A stretch of 64,000 bases of DNA from an uncultured Microscilla sp. (GCF_947493425.1 NZ_CANLRP010000012.1:1-64000); one strand, 5' to 3'; positions 1 through 9,032 are shown, counted from the first letter of the stretch. Translations and numbers: made by a program. The notes: a model not told the origin generated them from the sequence alone.

Positions 1-2
1 GG

Positions 3-65
3 CAATTTACTACTAAAGAGGCGAGGATTAAATTAAAGAGGCTTTACCCTAAAATACAACGTTGA
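3..65 (+). CDS. possible C-terminal tail of a gene entering from the left
   Basis: Frame 3 is open from the window edge to a TGA at 63-65 and encodes about 20 residues, rich in Lys and Arg and ending KIQR. A strong hairpin follows 65 bases later, which is what one expects after a gene end. The fragment is too short to identify. It could equally be chance open frame in AT-rich non-coding DNA. Confidence 0.22.
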   Translation, partial: QFTTKEARIKLKRLYPKIQR

Positions 66-130
66 CATAACACTAGTATAAAAAGGAGGGGACTTTGAAA
101 GTGTAGGTTTACCTAAGTATCTAGCAAAAA

Positions 131-159
131 AACGGGACTAGTCATTGATTAGTCCCGTT
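131..159. terminator. hairpin, terminator-like
   Basis: A perfect 10-bp stem (aacgggacta / tagtcccgtt) closes a 9-base loop. An A-run precedes it, so on the minus strand it ends in a U-run, while the plus strand continues GTTGTTGTC. It may terminate a gene lying left of the window; no minus-strand gene reaches it. Confidence 0.5.
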
Positions 160-663
160 GTTGTCTAAAACATAAAACAAATAAAACGTAGATCAAGCCT
201 GTTACAAGCAGTTTTTATTATGCTGATTATTTGTCCTCTGAACTACAAAAAACCAGATAGGTTGTGTTAAAAAAAAGTTGAAAAACTTGAGCAATCTTAC
301 TTATCAAACGCTGTTTATGCGTTGGTTATTATTATTTATTAAAGCATGTGTTAGCTAATGTACTTTAACTTCCCCCATACTTAAGTCAAAAATAAGGAAA
401 ACAACTAATAATTAGGCGAGATACCAGATAATAATGTAAACTATAGTCCAAGTAGCGGGCTAAATAATCTTGAAATATACTTTCCAAACACACCTCAAAA
501 ACTTCCCTTCTCAGGTAAAAAACCACCCTTCAGCGGGTAAATCCAAACTACCCTCATTTTTATGAGTATATTGGTTGACTGAAGCATCCTTTGATTAATA
601 CTTGACTATCTTTAATCACTATATTTTATCACCAGTGATTGAAACATACTTGTAACTATTTAT
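160..663. other. non-coding leader region before the LytS-like kinase
   Basis: About 500 AT-rich bases with no credible reading frame. It must contain the promoter of the kinase/regulator pair, but no clear TTTG / TAnnTTTG promoter with proper spacing was found. No repeat family identified elsewhere in the window is present. Confidence 0.5.
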
Positions 664-1731
664 ATGAATAAACCCTTGTCTTTTGTCCTCAATGTAAACA
701 ACCGTTTGTATACCCACCTTTTGTTTTGGCTGGTATATTATATATACAGGGTAGGTTTATACATCGATGTGTATGATTATACGCATTTTGTGCAGTTTTT
801 TGAGTTATTCGCCAAAGCCTTTGCAGTATACCTGAACCTATATGTGTGGATGCCCTACTTGCTCAAAAAAAAACGTAACTTTGCTTATGGGGTAAGTTTG
901 CTGGGTACTTTGTTGGTGGCAGGGGTGATACAAACCGAAGTAGTAAGACAAATGATGCGGGCTGGTATTTATACAAAGTTTGAGTTATCGTTATATTCTG
1001 TACATAAAACTTTTAGCATGGTCACCAACATAGCAGTAGTAGTGGGGTACACCAGTTTAATTAAAATCTTGAAAAGTAGCTATCAGAATCAACAAATCAA
1101 CCAACAACTCAAGCAAGAACGCCTCGAAAATGAGCTTAAGTTTTTGAAAAGCCAAATCAACCCTCATTTTCTGTTCAATTCGCTTAACAACCTGTACTCC
1201 CTTATTTTGTGGCAGTCAGATAAAGCCAAAGATGTAGTGCTTAAAATCTCCGATTTACTCAGTTATATGCTGTATGAAACCAACCAGGAAATGGTGCCTT
1301 TAGAAAAAGATATTAAATACCTGAAGGGATTTATTGAGCTTGAAAAACTGCGTTTTGGCGATGAGCTCACGGTTACTTTTACTACTCATGGTACATTTGA
1401 TGAAGTGCATATTCCGCCAATGTTGCTTCTGCCATTGGTAGAAAATGCCTTTAAACATAGTGTAGGCAATGGCGACGACCCAGTAAACATTAGTATGCAG
1501 TTGAGGTATGTACATACCCAGCTTATTTTTGAAGTAGAAAACAGTATTGCCGCCCTTCCAATCGAAGCCACTCAGACCGAAACCACCCATAACTCGGGCA
1601 TAGGATTGCACAATGTACGGCGTCGTCTGGAGCTATTATACCCAAACCGACACACACTCACAACCAAGCCTTCGCCCACCAGCTATTGGGTACGTATGGA
1701 AATAGATTTGAGTCATAAAATGGATGCCTGA
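664..1731 (+). CDS. LytS-family sensor histidine kinase (His_kinase, PF06580 type)
   Basis: A membrane histidine kinase of 355 residues. Four hydrophobic segments lie at about 17-36, 44-67, 75-94 and 115-135, followed by a short coiled linker. The phosphoacceptor region is the classic NPHFLFN motif (166-172, His168). The N-box LVENAFKH lies at 258-265 and the G-box GIGLHNVRRRL at 312-322. There is no separate extracellular sensor domain, so the signal is probably read by the membrane segments. The gene is followed directly by a LytTR regulator, the usual pairing in Bacteroidota. The ligand and target genes cannot be read from the sequence. Confidence 0.93.
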   Translation: MNKPLSFVLNVNNRLYTHLLFWLVYYIYRVGLYIDVYDYTHFVQFFELFAKAFAVYLNLYVWMPYLLKKKRNFAYGVSLLGTLLVAGVIQTEVVRQMMRAGIYTKFELSLYSVHKTFSMVTNIAVVVGYTSLIKILKSSYQNQQINQQLKQERLENELKFLKSQINPHFLFNSLNNLYSLILWQSDKAKDVVLKISDLLSYMLYETNQEMVPLEKDIKYLKGFIELEKLRFGDELTVTFTTHGTFDEVHIPPMLLLPLVENAFKHSVGNGDDPVNISMQLRYVHTQLIFEVENSIAALPIEATQTETTHNSGIGLHNVRRRLELLYPNRHTLTTKPSPTSYWVRMEIDLSHKMDA

Positions 1732-1732
1732 T

Positions 1733-2446
1733 ATGAAAACAAAATGCCTGATTGTAGACGACGAACCACTGGCTATCAAAGTATTAGAGAAATATATTCA
1801 AGACATAGACTCGTTGGAGTTGGTAGCCTCTTGTCGTTCGGCTACCAAAGCACTTACCTACGTGGCTACTCAGCCTATAGAGGTGATATTTTTAGACATA
1901 CAAATGCCTCGCCTTACTGGAATGGCTTTTGCCAAAAGTTTGCAACGCCCTCCCAAAATTATTTTTACCACTGCTTACCGCGATTTTGCCGTAGAGAGCT
2001 ATGAGGTAAACGCAGTAGATTATTTGGTGAAGCCCATTTCGTTTGAGCGCTTTTTTTTGGCAATTCAAAAACTCAACCTTGCCTTAAGTGACTCCCCCGG
2101 AGTAGCAGTAGCCTCTCCTAATGTTACCGATGACACTTTGTTGGTTAAGTCAGACAAAAAGCAGCACGTAGTCAGACTGGAAGATATCCATTATATCGAA
2201 AGCGTGAAAGATTATGTAATTGTACATGCCCCTGGACAAAATCTGGTATCTTACCAAAGTCTTACTCAGGTAGAAGCTGCTTTGCCGTCCACGTATTTTC
2301 TACGGGTACATCGTTCGTTTATTATTAACCTATACCACATCAAGGCGTTTAACACCACTAGTATAGTGTTGGCAAACACCGAACTGCACATTGGACGCAC
2401 CTACAAAGAAGAGGTATTTCAAAAACTGAATGACTTTTTTTCGTAG
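1733..2446 (+). CDS. LytTR-family response regulator
   Basis: A 237-residue regulator with an N-terminal receiver and a C-terminal LytTR DNA-binding domain (about 140-235). Receiver acidic pocket IVDDE, phosphoacceptor Asp55 in LDIQMP, Thr in FTTAY and Lys100 in VKP are all present, so it should be phosphorylated by the kinase just upstream. An ATG at 1724 would overlap the kinase stop by 8 bases and add MPD. The ATG at 1733 is preferred because it gives the usual MKxxCLIVDDEP start of this family and lies one base after the kinase stop. Either way the two genes are translationally coupled. Confidence 0.92.
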   Translation: MKTKCLIVDDEPLAIKVLEKYIQDIDSLELVASCRSATKALTYVATQPIEVIFLDIQMPRLTGMAFAKSLQRPPKIIFTTAYRDFAVESYEVNAVDYLVKPISFERFFLAIQKLNLALSDSPGVAVASPNVTDDTLLVKSDKKQHVVRLEDIHYIESVKDYVIVHAPGQNLVSYQSLTQVEAALPSTYFLRVHRSFIINLYHIKAFNTTSIVLANTELHIGRTYKEEVFQKLNDFFS

Positions 2447-2576
2447 AATCTATAAGTAACAAACAACGGCTAAGAACTACCCAACAGCTGCTGTTACTCT
2501 CCCTTTGCCCTCTCTTTGAAAATCACAAGTTTTATATACGTGTACCCTAACATACACCTTATGAAACCATATAACC

Positions 2577-3083
2577 ATGATCATTTTCAAAATTATTGCC
2601 TTGCTCGGAGGACTTGCCTGGGGGCAAATACCACTGACCACTTCTACCACTCATCACACCAACCAAGTAACCATACGAGGAACCAGCCAACCTCAGAAAA
2701 TAAAGGCGATGGTAGACTATTATTTAGACTATTGGCAGTTAGACAGTCTACACTTGTTGGTAGAGTACTCTAACAACTTGCCCCGACCGCTCAAGGGGTA
2801 TACTCAATATGTTGAAGATAAAAAATGGGGAGTAAAGCAAGCCATTATCAGAATTAATGCAAGGCTTTCGCCCAAGGAGCAAGGCTTGACCATTGCCCAC
2901 GAAATGGTTCACGTAAAACAGTTTAGGCGTGGTGAGTTGCAGTGGGTAGGCAAAACTGGGTATCGTTGGAAAAACCATTCGTATCGAGCAATTGCCAAAA
3001 AAGCTTATCACACAAGAGCCTGGGAGCAAGAAGCCTTTCGTCTGGAGAAAAAACTCTATTTATTGTACCTAAAAGAGGAGTAG
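2577..3083 (+). CDS. small secreted putative zinc metalloprotease (HEMVH)
   Basis: A 168-residue protein starting with a hydrophobic signal-like segment (2-17, ending AWGQ). It contains an HEMVH zinc motif (His108, Glu109, His112) followed by a WEQEA segment (149-153) whose acidic residues could supply the third ligand. Small Bacteroidota proteins with this layout are annotated as putative metallopeptidases of uncertain family. The preceding ATG at 2561 is out of frame, so 2577 is the start. It lies 130 bases after the LytTR regulator and may be co-transcribed. The substrate is unknown. Confidence 0.7.
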   Translation: MIIFKIIALLGGLAWGQIPLTTSTTHHTNQVTIRGTSQPQKIKAMVDYYLDYWQLDSLHLLVEYSNNLPRPLKGYTQYVEDKKWGVKQAIIRINARLSPKEQGLTIAHEMVHVKQFRRGELQWVGKTGYRWKNHSYRAIAKKAYHTRAWEQEAFRLEKKLYLLYLKEE

Positions 3084-3168
3084 TGCCTTGCACCTGCTCA
3101 AGGCATTGTGGGGAGCCAAGAAACAAGCCACCCCACTTGCCTTATTCAAAAAAATACTTTGATAGTTT

Positions 3169-6100
3169 CTAAAACCTTGCGCCTACTACTATCGGTTTTT
3201 TGTATCGCTTTTTCTCTCCATTCAGCGCAAAAGTTTCTATATAAATAATATAATACCCCATACCCGCTTTTTGCCCGGCATCGTTGGTGCCATCCCAGGT
3301 ATAAAAGCCCTCAGTAGCTGCCAAGTCGTTTTGCGCCAGCGTTTTTATTTTGCGCCCGTACTTGTCAAAAACAGTCAGGCTAATTGTAATACCACTTTGG
3401 GCAAACTTATAGTTAATCGTGGTAAAATCGCGGTCACCATCGCCATTAGGTGTAATGGCCGAAAAATCTAACGAAACAGGATCCCCCACTCCGTCTGTAC
3501 GGGTTTGTGAATTTCGATAGCCAGGTGTAGCAAAACCTTCGCTACTTGCCGCCGAGTGCCAGCTATTGGGTGTATTGGTCAAGGCAGTAAAGCGTATTCG
3601 TTCGAGCGAAACCCCATTTTTGTCATCAATCAAAGAAAAATGAAAATCGTCTTTATAATCAAACCGTTGCATCAACTTACCCTCATTGTTGATCAAAATC
3701 ACTGAACCCTCATCGTCGTTATAGCCGGGTAGCGTAGGCATCACCAAAAAAGTAGAATCAGGCGCTTTAGGGTAATTACTCTGAATATTGGCTTTGTCGG
3801 TAGTCAATATGCGGTAGTGTTGAGGGGGTAATACATTGTTTTCGGTGGTCATTGCCTTTTGGTTGGCAACATTACCATCACTATCAACATTGGCAAGTTT
3901 CCAATCCTTAAGGTTGATAAACTTATCAGATACATTATAAATCTCCACAAAATCTACCCCTCCGGTTCGTGGATTAAACAATACCTCGTTGAGTACAATG
4001 TCGGTTGCATCGCCTTGTTCGGTAACGGCAAAAGTAGTACTGTTTTTATTAGCTATAGTATTGCCACTACAGTCCAATACATTGTTTACTATCAGAGTAT
4101 ACACTGTTTTTAGTTGTAGGTCAGTGGCTACCTTGAGCTTTACTTGTTTAAATTCCGGACTTATTATTTCTATACTTGCCACACTTGCCCCATTGCTCAA
4201 GGCATAAGTAGCATTGGCCAGGCTCGTGCTGTCCATTTTTTCGTTAAACGTCACCGTGATGGTATCTTTTATAAAAGCCTCTGCCTTCAGTATTTGAGGG
4301 GCGTTTTGGTCGGGATTAGCAGCTTTTACCGAGTTAACTTTGCCAGGGGTTCCGCCAACAGTTGCTGTGGCAGCTTTCCAGTTGTCAAGTTCACCGCAAG
4401 GGTTGCCTGTATCTATCATTTCCAGGGTATAACCCCCATCTTTTTTAGTGTCGTCCTGGTACCAGCTGTCCAGGTAATGTACACTGTGTAATAGGTGACC
4501 AGCCGCATTGCGTAAAACCAGCAATTCGCCGCTGTTGGCCAGTGAAGGAAAATTGCTAATGCCCAAAGCCCTGCCAAAAAAACTCAAATCATCTACCGCC
4601 GAACTGGTAGTCAATATCAAATATTCGCCCGGAAACACAGAAGTTTGATTGGCAACAATGGCTGTGTCAGAACCATCTGTCAACAATACCCCTTTGAGTT
4701 CGATTACCTTGTTCGATCGGTTGAGTATTTCAACAAACTCTCTTTCGGGCAAGCCAATGGTAGGAGAGGGATCAGCCATAAGTTCGGTTATGACAAGCTC
4801 GTGATAAGCAGGTGTTGCCCCTTTGCCAAACCTCGCCGTTGTCCCACTCAGGGCATTGCCAATACAATCGGTCAGGTTGGCAGTAGTAATAGTATAAGCT
4901 ACCCCCGTTTGCAAGCTTCCGCTAAATTGTACCTCTACTACTGTATAAGCTGGAGCTATTGCTGTTACAGATTTGACTGTTAAGCCATTGTCGAAACTAT
5001 AGTGAACTGCAGTTTTTAATTTTACACTGTCCATAGGCTCGCTAAATTGAATGGCCAGTGTAGAGTCATTTTTCAAAGAAGCAAGGTTGATCGTAGGCGC
5101 TTTTTGGTCTGGAGTAGTGTCGAAAACTGAGTTTTGCGCCCCCGGAGTACCCCCCGAAGCACTGCTTGAAGCTGTCCAGTTGTTGGTGCCTGTGCATCGG
5201 GTAGTCGGATTAATTTGTTCCAGGCTATAGCCCCCGTTGCTTTTGTTGTTGTCGTTGTACCACTCATCGCTGTAGTTTACCCGGTCAACCAACTGGTCGC
5301 TGGCATTGGTTAATGTAAGTACCTCGCCACCATTGGTAAGCGTGCCTGACCCTCCCCATGACAACACATTGCCCGAAAACAAACCTTCGTTGCCCGGACT
5401 GGTCAATACTACAAACCCGCCCGACTTAAGTACAAATGCCGGAAAACCACTGGTATTTACCCCGTCCAGCTTCCACCCGGTAATGTCTATAGGGCGATTG
5501 GTAGCATTAAACAGTTCTACAAACTCTACCTCTGGCAAGCCTACCTGTGGGCTGGGGTCGGCAAAAATCTCATTGATTACGATATCTCTCTGGCTGGGGG
5601 TATAGGGTGCCAGGTACTGAAAACCCTGACTGGTGCTGGTGATGGCGTTGTTTGCCAGGTCTTTTACATTTTCAATAGTAAGGGTATAATTGGTCAAGTC
5701 GGTCAAAGAGCTACCCAAAGTAAGGTGTACCAATGCTTTGTTAGAACCGTCTAGCGTAGCCGTAGCCGGGTTGCCTATGCCATTGTTTAGGCTATAGTTG
5801 GTCAGGGTTTCGGCGGTAGTTTGGTCTACATTTTCGTTAAAAGTAACCTCCACGGCAGTGGCCGAAAGCACCTGTACATTGGCTATAGTAGGTGGGGCAA
5901 TGTCTATGCTAAAGTTACTGGTTTGGGCAGTAGTAATGGTATTGCCAAAAAGGTCCGCTACATTATTTACTGTCAAGGTGTTGCTTGTCGCAAAACCGTT
6001 GCTAAAAGTAAGGTGTACCAATGCCTTATTGGTGCCATCCAGGGTAGCCGTAGCCGCATTGCCTACTCCGTTGTTTACACTATAGTTGCTGGCTGTTTCG

Positions 6101-6822
6101 GCAGTGGTTTGGTCTACCTCTTCGTTAAAAGTAACGTCTAGCTGGGTAACTGAAGTAGCATTGGTCGTATTTATTTGGGGTGGTTGCGATACGGCAATAT
6201 TATCAAAAAATATTTTGTCTTTTCGGGTGCTGGTATATACACAATATACTCCAAAGTGAGTAGATGTAGTAAAATCGTTGTCAGTAACAGCTCCTATATT
6301 GGTTGAAAAGTTGGTACCTCCTGTTAAGTCAGCTTTTAATGTCCAATTGCCTGAGCCCGACCTGGTAACCCTTACCCTTATATTGTTTGATGAGGCATTC
6401 ATTACTCCGCCCGACCCCGCAATGATTACAGTACGGGTAGCGTCGTTTTGTTTCACTAGGTCTATGTCGTCACCGCTACGCCCAAACTCTACATAATAAC
6501 CTTTAAGTACAGCAGCGCTTAGGTCTGCGTTGTCGCTCATCAGGTATACCCTGCTGTAGTTAGAGCTACTAGGGTTATAGGTCATTTTTACCCGAAAAAC
6601 CCACTCGTTGGTAGCTGTAGAGGGGGTAGACAAATAACTGGTACCCGCCCCTGTATCGTTGTTTCTGAGTTCACCACCTACTACCGTAAAAATAGAGGTA
6701 TTGCCCGACCACACGGGGTCAGCGGTGAAGTTGCCATCTGTAAAATCGTCGGCAAACTGAGCAACGCTCGCCCAGGGAAGCAAAACAAAAAAAAGGAGGG
6801 TAAAGAGGTGTTGATGTCTCAT
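3169..6822 (-). CDS. secreted multidomain lamin-tail / Ig-like surface protein
   Basis: The frame extends upstream to 7005, but the ATG at 6822 gives a proper signal peptide (about 1-22, ending SVAQ), so 1217 residues are likely. Order of parts: an N-terminal LamG-like beta region (23-214), two SbsA-type Ig-like repeats (about 215-306 and 309-405), lamin-tail domain 1 (412-555, IVINEIFADPSP), Ig-like 3 (576-665), lamin-tail 2 (675-822, LVITELMADPSP), Ig-like 4 (841-932), lamin-tail 3 (941-1105, IVLNEVLFNP), and a FlgD/CHU_C-like C-terminus (1120-1217; ITPNGDGDRDF and TWDGTND motifs). The C-terminus suggests export by the type IX secretion system and attachment to the cell surface. The two first Ig repeats are nearly identical at DNA level. 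The role is probably structural or adhesive; no catalytic motif was seen. Confidence 0.87.
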   Translation of the reverse strand: MRHQHLFTLLFFVLLPWASVAQFADDFTDGNFTADPVWSGNTSIFTVVGGELRNNDTGAGTSYLSTPSTATNEWVFRVKMTYNPSSSNYSRVYLMSDNADLSAAVLKGYYVEFGRSGDDIDLVKQNDATRTVIIAGSGGVMNASSNNIRVRVTRSGSGNWTLKADLTGGTNFSTNIGAVTDNDFTTSTHFGVYCVYTSTRKDKIFFDNIAVSQPPQINTTNATSVTQLDVTFNEEVDQTTAETASNYSVNNGVGNAATATLDGTNKALVHLTFSNGFATSNTLTVNNVADLFGNTITTAQTSNFSIDIAPPTIANVQVLSATAVEVTFNENVDQTTAETLTNYSLNNGIGNPATATLDGSNKALVHLTLGSSLTDLTNYTLTIENVKDLANNAITSTSQGFQYLAPYTPSQRDIVINEIFADPSPQVGLPEVEFVELFNATNRPIDITGWKLDGVNTSGFPAFVLKSGGFVVLTSPGNEGLFSGNVLSWGGSGTLTNGGEVLTLTNASDQLVDRVNYSDEWYNDNNKSNGGYSLEQINPTTRCTGTNNWTASSSASGGTPGAQNSVFDTTPDQKAPTINLASLKNDSTLAIQFSEPMDSVKLKTAVHYSFDNGLTVKSVTAIAPAYTVVEVQFSGSLQTGVAYTITTANLTDCIGNALSGTTARFGKGATPAYHELVITELMADPSPTIGLPEREFVEILNRSNKVIELKGVLLTDGSDTAIVANQTSVFPGEYLILTTSSAVDDLSFFGRALGISNFPSLANSGELLVLRNAAGHLLHSVHYLDSWYQDDTKKDGGYTLEMIDTGNPCGELDNWKAATATVGGTPGKVNSVKAANPDQNAPQILKAEAFIKDTITVTFNEKMDSTSLANATYALSNGASVASIEIISPEFKQVKLKVATDLQLKTVYTLIVNNVLDCSGNTIANKNSTTFAVTEQGDATDIVLNEVLFNPRTGGVDFVEIYNVSDKFINLKDWKLANVDSDGNVANQKAMTTENNVLPPQHYRILTTDKANIQSNYPKAPDSTFLVMPTLPGYNDDEGSVILINNEGKLMQRFDYKDDFHFSLIDDKNGVSLERIRFTALTNTPNSWHSAASSEGFATPGYRNSQTRTDGVGDPVSLDFSAITPNGDGDRDFTTINYKFAQSGITISLTVFDKYGRKIKTLAQNDLAATEGFYTWDGTNDAGQKAGMGYYIIYIETFALNGEKKRYKKPIVVGARF
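5716..5853 (-). repeat. intragenic direct repeat, copy 2 (Ig-like module)
   Basis: These 138 bases encode VEVTFNENVDQTTAET through KALVHLTL. They align without gaps to 6004-6141, exactly 288 bases away, with most codons identical. This marks a recent module duplication inside the lamin-tail protein. Confidence 0.85.
6004..6141 (-). repeat. intragenic direct repeat, copy 1 (Ig-like module)
   Basis: Partner of 5716-5853. It encodes LDVTFNEEVDQTTAET through KALVHLTF. Confidence 0.85.
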
Positions 6823-7018
6823 GATTTGGGGCAATTTGTAATATACACTAAATACAACTCCCAAAATAGGCGGGATTTTTTTATAACTCAAAACCTCACA
6901 GGTTAACATTTGATGAAAAACAGTGGTAATTGGTGTTATAAGGGAGCATACAAAAAATAAGCTACCCATTTCTGGCGATTTTTTTGTCCAAACACTTCGT
7001 TGCATTTAGCCTTTGGCA

Positions 7019-7049
7019 GAGCTCGGCACAGCCAGCTGTAGCCTCGGTT
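7019..7049 (-). repeat. REP-like palindromic module, copy 1
   Basis: Read on the minus strand: AACCGAGGCTACAGCT, then GGCTGTGCCGAGCTC. It shares the AACCGA-n2-CTACAGCT core, the GCTGTG arm and the GAGCTC box with copies at 18589, 24645, 52175 and 52234. CAGC and GCTG arms can form a small hairpin. Confidence 0.7.
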
Positions 7050-7150
7050 TTCGGCCGTAGCGCTGCTATGCCCTTAAAATGCACTAGTGCTTTGGGAACT
7101 AAGTAGTTTATACACTATTTCGAGTTTATTTTGGTGGCTGTCAAACCTCC

Positions 7151-7187
7151 AAAAAACGAGCATAGCCTAAGCTACGTGAGTTTTTTT
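7151..7187. repeat. A/T-flanked imperfect palindrome
   Basis: An A-run, then GCATAGC-ctaa-GCTACGT, then a T-run. It has the same design as the palindrome at 48352-48392, which is an insertion within another repeat. It could act as a bidirectional hairpin terminator. Confidence 0.5.
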
Positions 7188-7383
7188 AGGTGAAGTCAGC
7201 AGGCAAAAGAAGCCGAAAGGTGTGAAAGGAATTTAGTACCCAGAGCACTAGTCTTTGAGCAAAACCATTCACCAAAACTTGGGAGACTATTTATTGCAAA
7301 CTCCCTAAAATCTCCATATTCCTGCTTTGGCATACCTTTGGGTAGTGTCTGATTTATATATTACTAACAAGCATATAAACCAA

Positions 7384-7415
7384 CAAGCCATATTTCTATC
7401 AAGAAATATGGCTTG
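7384..7415 (-). terminator. hairpin downstream of the deiodinase-like gene
   Basis: A perfect 14-bp stem (caagccatatttct / agaaatatggcttg) with a 4-base loop, 24 bases past the stop of the minus-strand gene. The following U-tract on that strand is weak (TTGGTTT). It is the likely transcript end. Confidence 0.6.
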
Positions 7416-7439
7416 TCAACTTTTCAAATTATTTCGTTT

Positions 7440-8114
7440 TCAATCATAATATACAATGACATCTTCTTTGCCCTTGCGGGTAAGGTCGGGTACAGTAGGG
7501 TTGTCTGCTGGGTAGCCTACTGGAATCAACAAAAACGCGCGTTCGTTTGCCGGACGGTCGAGTAGTTTAGATAAAAAGTTCATTGGGCTGGGGGTATGGG
7601 TCAAGGCAACCAATCCTGCATGATGAATAGCCGCCAACAAAAAACCACCTGCCAGGCCTACCGATTCATTTACATAGTAGTTATTTTTTTTCTTGTGCTC
7701 TTCTTCAGTTTCAAATACTCGCTTAAACACTACAATCAGGTAAGGAGCAATTTCTAAAAAAGGTTTGTGCTCGTTGGTGGCAAAAGGCTCCAGGTCTTTG
7801 AGCCATTCGTCCGACATGCGCCCATTGTAGTTTACCTCTTCTTCTGCTTCGGCGGCTTCCCGTATTTTCTTTTTTACTTCCGGGTTCGACACCACACAAA
7901 AAGTCCAGGGTTGTTTGTGGGCACCCGAAGGAGCCGTAGAAGCGGTCATAATAATGTGATCAATTACTTCACGCGGTACAGGCTTGTCTGAAAACTCCCG
8001 AACGGTGCGTCGTTTGTCCATAAATTCATAAAACGACTGACTACGTACTTTCATTTCTTCCTCGCTGTAAGTGTCGCGCACATAAGGAATAAAGTTTTCT
8101 GTTTGTTCTGACAT
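7440..8114 (-). CDS. iodotyrosine deiodinase-like FMN nitroreductase
   Basis: A 224-residue flavoprotein of the nitroreductase fold. FMN-contacting motifs of the IYD branch are visible: RRTVREF (35-41), APSGAHKQPW (61-70) and a THTP loop (172-175). The lid segment EEEVNYNGRM carries Glu92 and Tyr96, and Lys117 lies exactly 21 residues after the Tyr. This is the same Glu-Tyr-Lys spacing that binds the zwitterion of halotyrosine in human iodotyrosine deiodinase. The family reductively removes iodide or bromide from mono- and dihalotyrosine, and bacterial homologues are known in Bacteroidota. The ATG at 8114 (MSEQTENF) is preferred over 8141. It stands alone between a terminator-like hairpin and a repeat-rich gap. 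The deiodinase assignment is inferred from the triad; a general nitroreductase role remains possible. Confidence 0.85.
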   Translation of the reverse strand: MSEQTENFIPYVRDTYSEEEMKVRSQSFYEFMDKRRTVREFSDKPVPREVIDHIIMTASTAPSGAHKQPWTFCVVSNPEVKKKIREAAEAEEEVNYNGRMSDEWLKDLEPFATNEHKPFLEIAPYLIVVFKRVFETEEEHKKKNNYYVNESVGLAGGFLLAAIHHAGLVALTHTPSPMNFLSKLLDRPANERAFLLIPVGYPADNPTVPDLTRKGKEDVIVYYD

Positions 8115-8398
8115 TGTTAATTTTTTAAGGTGATTTTTCACAAAAATAAAAAAGAAAAAGGTTTTGCAATGGGAAAAGCAACGAAATGCCCAACAAACAG
8201 CAGAAAAAGAAATTGATATATAAAAGTCATTACACGCTCAGCCACTTTGTTTGATTTGTGTATCTGATAGTGGTTTAGTGGGAAAATCCTTTGTTTAGTA
8301 GTGGCAAAAACACTGTCTCATCTCAAACCAAAACTCCACAATGAAGGGGGAGTTTGTTTTAGTATTTCTTGTTTGACTCCGCTCTTTTAAGTCCTGTA

Positions 8399-8444
8399 CA
8401 ATGCGTCATGAATAATCGCAGAATAACCTTCTGTGCTCGTTTTT
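8399..8444 (+). repeat. 46-bp direct repeat flanking the tandem array, left copy
   Basis: Begins CAATGCGTCAT and ends GCTCGTTTTT. It matches 9033-9078 with about four differences and lies just outside the tandem array. Confidence 0.75.
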
Positions 8445-8460
8445 ATACGCTGTTGCTTGT

Positions 8461-9028
8461 GTCTTCACAAGCAACCAAATATGTGGGGCGTCAAGCGATG
8501 AAATTTACTAGGCTAGGGCAACCATAAAGGATTGCCCCTACAAAAGGCATTTGAATGGGTTTTGACGCTGCTCTTACGCCGTGACTTGTGTCTTCACAAG
8601 CAACCAAATATGTGGGGTGTCAAGCGATGAAATTTACTAGGCTAGGGCAACCATAAAGGATTGCCCCTACAAAAGGCATTTGAATGGGTTTTAACGCTGC
8701 TTTTACGCCGTTGCTCGTGTCTTCACCATAGCCGTCAGGCTAAGAGGAGCATAGTAAAAAATCACTTAAAAAATACCGTCACCGCCTCAGCGAGTGTCCC
8801 CACACGCTGATCGAATCGCCAAAATTTGAATACTGAAAGATGCTTCATGAGGTAAAAAAATAGTAGCCTGACGGCTATGGTGTCTTCACAAGCAACCAAA
8901 TATGTGGGGCGTCAAGCAATGAAATTTACTACGCTAGGGCAACCATAAAGGATTGCCCCTACAAAAGGCATTTGAATGGGTTTTGACGCTGCTCTTACGC
9001 CGTTGCTTGTGTCTTCACAAGCAACCAA
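8461..9028. repeat. 129-bp tandem repeat array, three units plus a partial fourth
   Basis: Units start with GTCTTCAC at 8461, 8590, 8719 and (partial) 9011. The third unit is split by an insertion and resumes at 8882, exactly 129 bases before 9011. Each junction forms a near-perfect hairpin GTTGCTTGTG-tctt-CACAAGCAAC (for example 8452-8475 and 9002-9025). Each unit also holds an imperfect inverted repeat AGGGCAACC / GGATTGCCCCT. Units differ at only a few positions, so amplification is recent. No conserved reading frame was seen. Confidence 0.85.
8727..8879. mobile_element. MITE-like element, 153 bp
   Basis: Perfect 16-bp terminal inverted repeats CATAGCCGTCAGGCTA (8727-8742) and its complement (8864-8879). 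It is flanked by identical 10-bp direct repeats GTGTCTTCAC (8717-8726 and 8880-8889). The interrupted tandem unit can be compared with its intact neighbours, which carry the 10-bp target only once, so the empty site is visible in the same array. There is no transposase frame inside; mobilisation would need a transposase elsewhere. Confidence 0.8.
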
Positions 9029-9032
9029 AAGA

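Larger units (their letters stand above)
6823..7439. other. 617-base non-coding region with palindromic repeats
   Basis: Upstream of the lamin-tail gene and downstream of the deiodinase-like gene. It holds one REP-like module (7019-7049), an imperfect palindrome flanked by A and T runs (7151-7187) and a strong hairpin (7384-7415). The rest shows no credible gene. The frame continuing from the lamin-tail gene up to 7005 lacks a signal peptide at its own start and is taken as leader. Confidence 0.6.

Noticed and set aside
6823-7005. N-terminal extension of the lamin-tail protein
   Set aside because: The ATG at 6822 gives a proper signal peptide; the extension would block export.
8461-9028. CRISPR array from the regular 129-bp spacing
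   Set aside because: The repeated unit is the whole 129 bp with no variable spacers; this is a tandem duplication.
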